From NCBI GenBank assembly GCA_018398765.1, contig JAHBMJ010001840.1:1-25509 (forward strand): DNA of 25,509 nt, given 5' to 3'. Below the pieces are notes generated by a model. It was not told the DNA's origin. It made no database searches and was given only the letters and a program-made list of their open reading frames with translations. Source of the DNA: Chromera velia. Its lineage: Eukaryota > Sar > Chromeraceae. Position 1 is the stretch's first letter. Each line of letters starts with the position of its first letter. Both the position numbers and the translations under genes were made by a program. Positions 19,821 through 25,509 of this stretch are shown one piece after another.

Positions 19821-20328
19821 GATGGGGGTACTTTGGTCATCCTTGATTCCCTGGCGTCTCCGAGGGGATCGACGAGGACGCCTGCAGCACAGGTTGCACA
19901 AACACATGATCCATCATCTATTTGGAAACACAAGTGAAATGCGTCAAGCTGGTGCAAACCTGACTGGTTCAAAACAGACCAGATGACACAAGCAAAGACA
20001 AAGAGGCCATTTCACCGATAAAAGAAAAAGTCAGGGCAAATCTGTATAAGTTTTGTTCTTCGTCCTGACGATCCAGGAAACATGTCAGGTAGCCATGCAG
20101 ACCATGCACTTCTGTAACATTCGCGTCATTTTGTGGCTTGCTTCACAAGGCACTGGCACGCGAGACCCTCGGGTCGCGGGGGTCTCAGCTTACGGATTTG
20201 CATGAGTGCATGAAGAGCGTTACTGGTTCATTCTGAAAACATGCAAGAGGGGCGAACAGGCGGGGGGGGCCAGAAAGACGCAGCAAGGACTGAGTTGTCA
20301 TACCACATGGATATTTCCATTCTCTTCT

Positions 20329-20394
20329 CTCACACACACGCACACACACACACACACACGCAGAGCGAGAAAGAAAGAGAGAGAGAGAGAGAGC
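20329..20394. repeat. (CA)n and (GA)n compound microsatellite
   Basis: CACACACA units run to about 20359. AGAAAGAAAGAGAGAGAGAG units follow to about 20394. Frames here are low complexity. Confidence 0.95.
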
Positions 20395-20459
20395 TGTATA
20401 GAGTCTCTGATCGAGAGAGAGTCTCAGAGAGAGAGACCGATATGTACATGCAGAGGATC

Positions 20460-20507
20460 CAGATCGAATGCAACAGAGGATCCAGATCTGTATATGCATT
20501 CGATCTG
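20460..20507. repeat. Perfect 13-bp inverted repeat with 22-nt loop
   Basis: CAGATCGAATGCA (20460-20472) pairs with TGCATTCGATCTG (20495-20507). CAGAGGATCCAGATC also occurs twice directly (from 20451 and from 20474), giving alternative foldings. Confidence 0.85.
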
Positions 20508-20948
20508 TATCTGTCAGTATATACGTCAGTCAGTATAAGCTGGTCGACCTTTCATCGATCAGCGGTGGAGTTAAAAAGGTGATCGAGACTCAGTCACTGC
20601 GTGCATGCATGCCTTGAAATGCTTCGCGAACAACGTACCTCGAAGGTGCATGATTGCCTTGACTTTAATGCCGCAATATGATTTTCTATTTTTTTTTCAA
20701 TTTATTCGGAATATTCCGTCACCCCCCCCCAACCTGCATGCCGTACGAGCTAGTCTTTAGAAAAAATGAGAAAAAAATGTTGCACTTTTAGCGGAAAGTC
20801 GCGCACTTGAGTAAAGGAGCCGAAGTTTCTTACTGCCACTGTATGAGCCGATCCGCTCTGCCAGATCGACTTAATTATACTTCCGCGCGATCTGACTTTT
20901 GTGTATGCATGTTTTTTCATTTTAAGAAAAAAAAATTTTTTTTTTTTC

Positions 20949-20991
20949 AGCGCATGCATGCACAGCGCATGCATGCATGCATGCTTGCATG
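20949..20991. promoter_or_regulatory. GCATGC motif cluster upstream of the protease gene
   Basis: GCGCATGCATGCACAGCGCATGCATGCATGCATGC is a cluster of overlapping TGCATGCA sites about 320-360 bp before the ATG. In apicomplexans TGCATGCA is bound by an ApiAP2 factor (established for Plasmodium). Whether this lineage uses it the same way is inference, and simple (GCAT)n slippage is an alternative. Confidence 0.35.
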
Positions 20992-21000
20992 ACTTGCACT

Positions 21001-21026
21001 ATATATATATATATATATATATATAG
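21001..21026. repeat. (TA)n microsatellite
   Basis: Thirteen alternating TA units lie between the GCATGC cluster and the protease gene. Confidence 0.95.
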
Positions 21027-21308
21027 CTTAATTATAATTTCGGCGGTTTTCTTTCCATAAACGCGGATCGAGGTCCGCTATATATATTGAGGAAGACTCT
21101 CTCGATCAGCGATCAGTTTGCCCTACATGTATGCTTGGTCCATTGAAACAACCTAACAGAGCTGGTCACACACAGAGCCTGGCACCTGCAGAAGTCACCT
21201 CATATATACGGCGGCTTGTCTCAGTCATTTTATTTGGAGCAAGTGAGACCGAGTCCTCCGCCTTTTGTGGTTGCGTGCTTACAGCCGCCTCTTGATTTTG
21301 AGGGAGGG

Positions 21309-22451
21309 ATGGCTCTCCATCAGACCATCTCGTGGCAGAAGGAGTTCTTCGAGAGCACCATCGGTCATCTACAGGATGGTGTGTGGCTGGACAACGTTTC
21401 GATCGAATTCTTCCTGGCCTCCTGTCTGGACATCATGAAGGAAATTGACATCCGTTCCAGAGCCCATCTTGAGAACATCTCCTTTTTCTCTTTCATGATG
21501 CAAGAGGAAGAGGATGGATACCTAGGAGGGTTCAGCTACGATGAGATCAAGAGGTGGATCTGCAAAGAGAATCGTCGCATGAAGAACAAATCCTTTGCCG
21601 AAAAGGAACTCATTCTCATTCCCGTACACAAGAGAAAGACCCACTGGTTCCTCGTCGTTCTCTTCAGTCCAAAGCTCTCAAATGCCGAAAACCTGAGAGA
21701 GTCCACATGGACGCTTGTCATCGTCGATCCACTGCAAAACCGCCTCTGCGAATGGAAACAGGAGAACGTCGTCGCTCCTTTCCAACAGCTGGCCAATCTG
21801 GAACTTCAAACAGGACCACCATCCCGAAGGAAGAAGAGAGAGAATGTGACACTTCGTGTGGTGGAACAGATCGCTGGTCTCCCTCCACAGGAAAACGACT
21901 CAGACTGTGGGGTGTTCGTTTGCCGCTATGTGGCAGAGATTCTCGAGGAGTTTGCATCAGCACGTGACTCGTTTGACTGCTCTTCTCTTTTCGCCCTTCT
22001 TCAGACTGCACATCCAGGGGGGAAAGGCGTGGACAGAAGAACTTCGGCACGTTTTCTCTCTCTGTCTCAAGAATCCATGCATTTCTACAGATGGGAATAT
22101 CGTCAACTGATGGAGAGATGGGCGAGGGAGAAGGGGCAGAACGAACAACAGTGGGAAACGCCAACCATGAAGAAGCACCGAGTAGAGGAGATGCGCGCAC
22201 TGATCGAAGCCAGACCCCCAGGGGTCGCTCCTCTTCAAAACATCAATTCGGCAAAGCGGCGTAGACAGCACGAGGCGACATTTCTGACCGGACCAGGTAT
22301 CTCCCTGACACCAGCAGGTTCATCTATCTTCTCGATTCTTTCTCAGTTTGCAAACAGTGCAAGACATGGGATGGGGAGTTTGTTCACAAAGATGATCGAA
22401 GGCTCCGATTGTTATTACTGGTCCCGCTGGATGGGTTGCCCACATCAATAG
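21309..22451 (+). CDS. Ulp1-like C48 cysteine protease (380 aa)
   Basis: The protein shows the Ulp1/SENP arrangement. DGVWLDNVSIEFFL (residues ~23-36) is the substrate-groove region. Catalytic residues are His112 in KTHWFLVVLF, Asp140 in LVIVDPL, oxyanion Gln194 in LPPQENDSDCGVF, and nucleophile Cys200. The full set is intact, so the enzyme is probably active. Family members cleave SUMO or other ubiquitin-like proteins; eukaryotic transposons and adenovirus-like elements also carry members. The ~180-residue C-terminal part is Arg/Lys/Glu-rich and unrecognised. ATG 21309 is the first in-frame Met after TGA 21144. An upstream exon could add residues, since the frame is open from 21147. The gene appears intronless within the domain, unlike the ankyrin gene, and sits between inverted arms, which hints at a mobile origin. 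Splicing to exons at 22934 and 23294 is possible. Confidence 0.85.
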   Translation: MALHQTISWQKEFFESTIGHLQDGVWLDNVSIEFFLASCLDIMKEIDIRSRAHLENISFFSFMMQEEEDGYLGGFSYDEIKRWICKENRRMKNKSFAEKELILIPVHKRKTHWFLVVLFSPKLSNAENLRESTWTLVIVDPLQNRLCEWKQENVVAPFQQLANLELQTGPPSRRKKRENVTLRVVEQIAGLPPQENDSDCGVFVCRYVAEILEEFASARDSFDCSSLFALLQTAHPGGKGVDRRTSARFLSLSQESMHFYRWEYRQLMERWAREKGQNEQQWETPTMKKHRVEEMRALIEARPPGVAPLQNINSAKRRRQHEATFLTGPGISLTPAGSSIFSILSQFANSARHGMGSLFTKMIEGSDCYYWSRWMGCPHQ

Positions 22452-22636
22452 CCTATCGCTACATCAACCTCGACCAACAACATCCAGGGAGCAATGGAGA
22501 GCTCCAGCGGAAGAAAGAGAAAGTAGGCAGAAAAGACCATGCCCAGACTGAGACTTCTAATCATTTATTTTAGAGTCGCCGTTTGTTCTGTAGGCCAGCT
22601 TCCTCTAATCGTCTTTCCTCTGACTTTTAGCATCTT

Positions 22637-22699
22637 TGTCTGCGTATGTGTGTGTGGCTGTGTGACTGTGTGTTTGCGTACGTGCGCGCTTGTGTGTGT

Positions 22700-22747
<48 letters not shown>

Positions 22748-22797
22748 AAGAGTGAGTGAGTGAGTGAGTGAGTGAGTGTGTGTTCGTGTGTGTGTGT

Positions 22798-22865
<68 letters not shown>
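22637..22865. repeat. Duplicated (GT)n(GA)n compound microsatellite
   Basis: Two successive blocks each run (GT)n then (GA)n: about 22690-22747 and about 22784-22865. They are joined by (GTGA)n at 22750-22778. The frames on both strands (VCVCV, RERER, THTHT, SLSLS) are low complexity and not genes. Confidence 0.97.
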
Positions 22866-22869
<4 letters not shown>

Positions 22870-22933
22870 AAATGTGTGTATCACAACTGACAGTGTTCAC
22901 AATCTTGCCTTTGCCCCCCTCTTCAACTTGCAG

Positions 22934-23027
22934 AGTCGATCAGTCCCCCGCTCCCCGTTCACTCTCTTCCTCCCACCAACGGAGCGTCTCGAGCCTCGAT
23001 CTGAACGACCGGAATATCACAGGAGAG
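22934..23027 (+). CDS. Possible exon A downstream of the protease gene (94 nt)
   Basis: ACTTGCAG precedes and GTCAGC follows, matching the acceptor and donor style of the ankyrin gene. One frame reads VDQSPAPRSLSSSHQRS...DRNITGE with phase 2 in and phase 0 out. It may extend the protease transcript if a donor upstream of the 22451 stop is used. No protein family is recognised. Confidence 0.3.
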
Positions 23028-23293
23028 GTCAGCCCTTTTCAGTCTCTGGTATCATTTGTATGACTAGCTGTTTCCTTTTCGGTATGCCTGTACGAGAGGA
23101 TAGCATTAAGGAAACGATCTTTTGTTGCAGTGATTGTTCGAACCTCTATGAACGAACTTATGACTGTGTCTTCGTTTTTGTTGCTCGCACTGCTTTGTTT
23201 CAATCACGCAAATTTGTATTTACGTGATGCCTTCCAAGTCGCTCTTTGAAAAAACGCTGCATCATGATCCATGCATTTGTCCTACTCGCGCAG

Positions 23294-23369
23294 GTGCCGG
23301 ACCCCAATGCCTTTCGCAATCGTCGACAGACGGGAGGAAAGCGAGGGCAACGAAACAACGTCCACTAAA
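23294..23369 (+). CDS. Possible exon B, abutting the right arm (76 nt)
   Basis: CGCGCAG precedes and GTCAGT follows. In phase 0 after exon A it reads VPDPNAFRNRRQTGGKRGQ, then four residues and a stop at 23366-23368, giving a basic C-terminus. The left arm has a loosely similar stretch (reverse complement of about 19820-19885, also preceded by CTGCAG), so it may be part of the repeat and not a gene exon. Confidence 0.25.
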
Positions 23370-23867
23370 GTCAGTCAGGGAATTGAAGCACATCTCTCTC
23401 TCAGTGATCGAGCTACCTCTGCCTTTTTTCTTCAAAGTACAGGATCGCCTGGACTTGGACTTGAAGCTTGGGAGAGCAAGAGCTTCTTTCCTATTAATGT
23501 TCGTGATTCCGGAAAAAGTACTTTGCCAAGAGGTCCATGCAGGCAGGCCGGATGGTGGAGCATGCGATGAGACGCTTAGAGTGTGTACAGCGTGCAGAGC
23601 GTAGGAGGGCGTTCTACTCTTGGTTCAAGAAGTTGTGGCTGCATGGGTCTCCCTCAGGGGTGCGAAGGGATGTGTCGTTGATAGTCCGCCCGTGTGTGCA
23701 CATCTTCGGTTAATGCGTTGAGGTCTCCTTGTCTTTGGATAGGAAACGGGCGTCGCAGTCTACCAATACGCATTGATAGAAAAGAAATGGAAGTGCATGA
23801 GTGTGTGCTCGGGAGAGAGAAAGAGAGTGCTTCATTCCCTGGTGTCTCCTCTATGAGATTCTGCAGG
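23367..23867 (+). repeat. Right inverted arm (~500 bp)
   Basis: This is the inverted partner of 19320-19820, starting at the AAAGTCAGTCAGGG donor-like sequence and ending ATGAGATTCTGCAGG. Beyond 23867 a GAGGAAA-GAAGAAC stretch is loosely shared with the outer side of the left arm, so the original homology was probably longer. Confidence 0.92.
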
Positions 23868-24059
23868 CAGCATGAGGAAAAGGAAGAACAAGGGAGCGCG
23901 AGAGATGATTCAGAGCAGTGACGAGACGATAGAGGAAACATCCAATAACGTCCAATAATCGAGCTCATTTCTGAAAAAGACCGGTGGAAAACATCCAAAG
24001 GACTGAGAGAGGCGATTCGTCTTTCTTATCGAAATCAAGCCGTCTTGCGACTCCATTTT
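23868..24059. other. Spacer between right arm and AT-rich island
   Basis: This GC-balanced sequence has no gene. It contains ACATCCAATAACGTCCAATAATC, a short direct duplication of (A)CGTCCAATAA/CATCCAATAA. It has no counterpart at the left side apart from the first ~30 bp. Confidence 0.5.
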
Positions 24060-24980
24060 TTCCTGTCTATTCAACCATAGTAAGAGTCTCAGAACATAGA
24101 TTATAATATATCATTATATGATCAAGAGGGACTGTTCAGGGCAGGCAAACGTGAAGTAAAAGCTAGGCCGCGACTTCCGCCTAGACTTCCGCAAGTGACG
24201 GTAGCAATCAACCATTAATTTACCGAAATTTTGAGTTAAGCATTTTAAATTTCAAGTAAACTAAAATTTAAAACAATATAACATTTTATCATCATACATA
24301 ATATATCATATATAAACGTATATATGTTCATCTATAGATATTTATACAAAGATTTGAAAGTTTTTTACCTTTTTACTAGCCTTTTTATCGAATATCAAGG
24401 TATAACATTAACTCTAATTAACTACTGTATTCATATTTACTAAATCAATTAATGGAAATTAATTAGCTCATCCATAATATAAAAAAGTAAAGCTAGATTC
24501 ACAGCGCAATCTAGAGCGTCATGTATGGGAATCAAATAAAATTAAATGAAACTTCAAGCTTTGAAATATTATGTCTCTAGTATAACTTTGATCCTAGATA
24601 AGATCGACTACATCGAAGAAAACAATCAAAATTATTTTATTCAAAAATAATTAAGATAGAAAAAAGAATTAAATACGATATTCAAGTGTCTCAAAATTTT
24701 AAAAACCGTTTAAAATTCTGCATTTAAATGATTGAATAATTAACTATACATCAGAGTTGATTTCGGAATAGATTCTGGTAGTGAACCGCATCTGAATCAT
24801 AACGAAACTCGAAATAAAATCATAGTTAGTTAGTTAGTTAGTTAGAGGATGCCTAACCCGAGTTAATCCTATATTTTTTTTTTAATTATGTGCGATCTTG
24901 TACATCTATGTAGCTATGTATCTAGACTAAAACTTATCTACACAGGGCACTATCCGAAACTATAGCTGTTGAAACTGCGT
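24060..24980. other. Right AT-rich island
   Basis: The stretch is strongly A+T-rich with TATATA and ATTTTAAA runs and an (AGTT)n repeat (24826-24845). It carries the CTAGGCCGCGACTTCCGC block at 24163, related in inverted orientation to 18731-18767. No open frame of note and no RNA gene is recognised. Confidence 0.75.
24826..24845. repeat. (AGTT)n tetranucleotide repeat
   Basis: About five AGTT units lie in the right AT-rich island, in a place comparable to the (ATCA)n of the left island. Confidence 0.95.
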
Positions 24981-25509
24981 GACACGTATGGGCGTACGTT
25001 GGGATGACGTCGATCGGGCTCGGTGCTGGCCAGCCAGCGCGGCCAGCGCGGCCCGCCTACTCATGCAACAAAGCCAACCAAGTCGAAAAGTTTGGGATAG
25101 GCAATCCGAATCATGAAGAGTCATCTAATATAAATTCGTATGCACAGGTGCTTTCTGGGGCCGCACACAGTAGAATTCCGTGAGTGTGTCGACCCCTCCG
25201 TCTATACATGCATTCATCTCTCAGTCAAGCTTCCACACACCTGCTTTGACCGTGAAGCCAGAACGTTTATAGATCTTTGCATGAAACAGCTCAGCAGCAG
25301 AGACCCTGCCTGTGCGTAATGCAGGGAGGGCGGTGCAGATCCTGTTAAGCGGATGCAACAGGTAAGGAAAACAAGTAACAGTATACGTCTGGCATACCCT
25401 TTCTGTGCTTTGTATGAATGCATTGCTACATGACAACATGTCATCTTTTGGAGAGTGGACTTCTTGAAAATTGGATACTTGATTGAAGATCCTCTATATT
25501 TTGCAAAGA
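24981..25509. other. Unassigned right edge
   Basis: Base composition returns to GC-balanced, with CCAGCCAGCGCGGCCAGCGC repeats at about 25029-25054. A minus-strand frame (25214-25444, 76 aa) has a Leu-rich start but no recognised family. CAG followed by GTAAGG at 25361 could be a plus-strand donor of a gene continuing past the window. Nothing can be assigned. Confidence 0.4.

Larger units (their letters stand above)
19821..21300. other. Region between the left arm and the protease gene
   Basis: No gene is recognised. It holds GAGACCC...GGGTCTC (about 20163-20187), a (CA)n-(GA)n compound repeat, a 13-bp hairpin, a GCATGC cluster and a (TA)n run. TATATATATTG at 21138 could be a core-promoter element for the protease gene, which starts about 170 bp downstream. 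This is positional inference only. Confidence 0.5.
18240..24980. mobile_element. Candidate symmetric inverted-repeat element carrying a Ulp1-type protease
   Basis: The block is mirror-symmetric in outline: an AT-rich island (about 18240-19080), a ~500-bp arm (19320-19820), a 3.5-kb centre with the protease gene, the inverted arm (23367-23867) and a second AT-rich island (about 24060-24980). The arms are about 98% identical. The islands are not inverted copies overall but share a short CTAGGCC...ACTTCC...CTAG motif in opposite orientation. Ulp1/C48 proteases are known passengers in some DNA transposons (certain MULEs), and a related adenovirus-type protease occurs in Polintons. No transposase or clear terminal repeat with target-site duplication was found, so element status and outer borders are inferences. 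Confidence 0.35.

Noticed and set aside
19129-19972. Open frames on both strands of the left arm (134 aa plus, 129 aa minus)
   Set aside because: No ATG supports the longest starts. Both arms are open on both strands, and the few differences alter residues in each frame, so they are treated as repeat DNA.
22565-22900. His/Thr and Ser/Leu repeat proteins on the minus strand
   Set aside because: They are pure microsatellite translations.
18240-24980. AT-rich islands as long terminal inverted repeats of each other
   Set aside because: Apart from the short CTAGGCC/ACTTCC block I could not align one with the reverse complement of the other.
25214-25444. 76-aa minus-strand protein at the right edge
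   Set aside because: It is short, with no family and no splice context. The sequence is too near the edge to judge.

Overview
The window looks like nuclear DNA of a GC-balanced, intron-rich protist. The best guess is an alveolate such as a chromerid (Chromera-like). Reasons: GT-AG introns with nearly invariant TGCAG acceptors; coding exons at higher GC than the introns; long Ser/Glu/Lys linkers; clusters of the GCATGC motif; many di- and tetranucleotide repeats; interspersed inverted repeats. No rRNA, tRNA, CRISPR array or bacterial operon is seen. The organism call is an inference from style, not from a marker gene.

Layout. (1) 1-535 is an almost pure pyrimidine tract, followed by a diverged ~80-bp direct repeat (637-716 and 836-915). 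(2) 958-4971 is bounded by inverted ~200-bp arms whose outer ends pair as TTGTCACAGAC / GTCTGTAACAA and are flanked by TA on both sides. It contains a spliced gene of unknown family (about 1775-4966, + strand) whose last exon reads into the right arm. This is a candidate ~4-kb DNA transposon, or a host gene caught between two repeat copies. (3) 5656-16472 (+) is a 19-exon ankyrin-repeat gene encoding about 1,696 aa. Every intron is phase 0, many exons are exactly 99 nt (one 33-aa repeat), and the protein ends in a Pro/Ser/Gly-rich tail with scattered FG motifs. (4) 16473-18240 is intergenic or 3' flank, with no convincing gene. (5) 18240-24980 is a symmetric block: an AT-rich island, a ~500-bp arm (19320-19820), a ~3.5-kb centre with a Ulp1/C48 cysteine protease gene (21309-22451, +), an inverted arm about 98% identical to the first (23367-23867), and a second AT-rich island. 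It may be a protease-carrying mobile element or foldback structure. (6) 24981-25509 is unassigned edge sequence.

The three gene units show no functional partnership. The ankyrin protein would be a large scaffold with about 20 repeats. The Ulp1-like protein keeps a complete His-Asp-Gln-Cys set and could be a deSUMOylase-type or element-borne protease. The main novelty lies in the two inverted-repeat blocks, in the atypical splice donors of the ankyrin gene (C at intron position +3 in 10 of 18), and in the one-repeat-per-exon design with GTCN-type microsatellites growing from donor sites.
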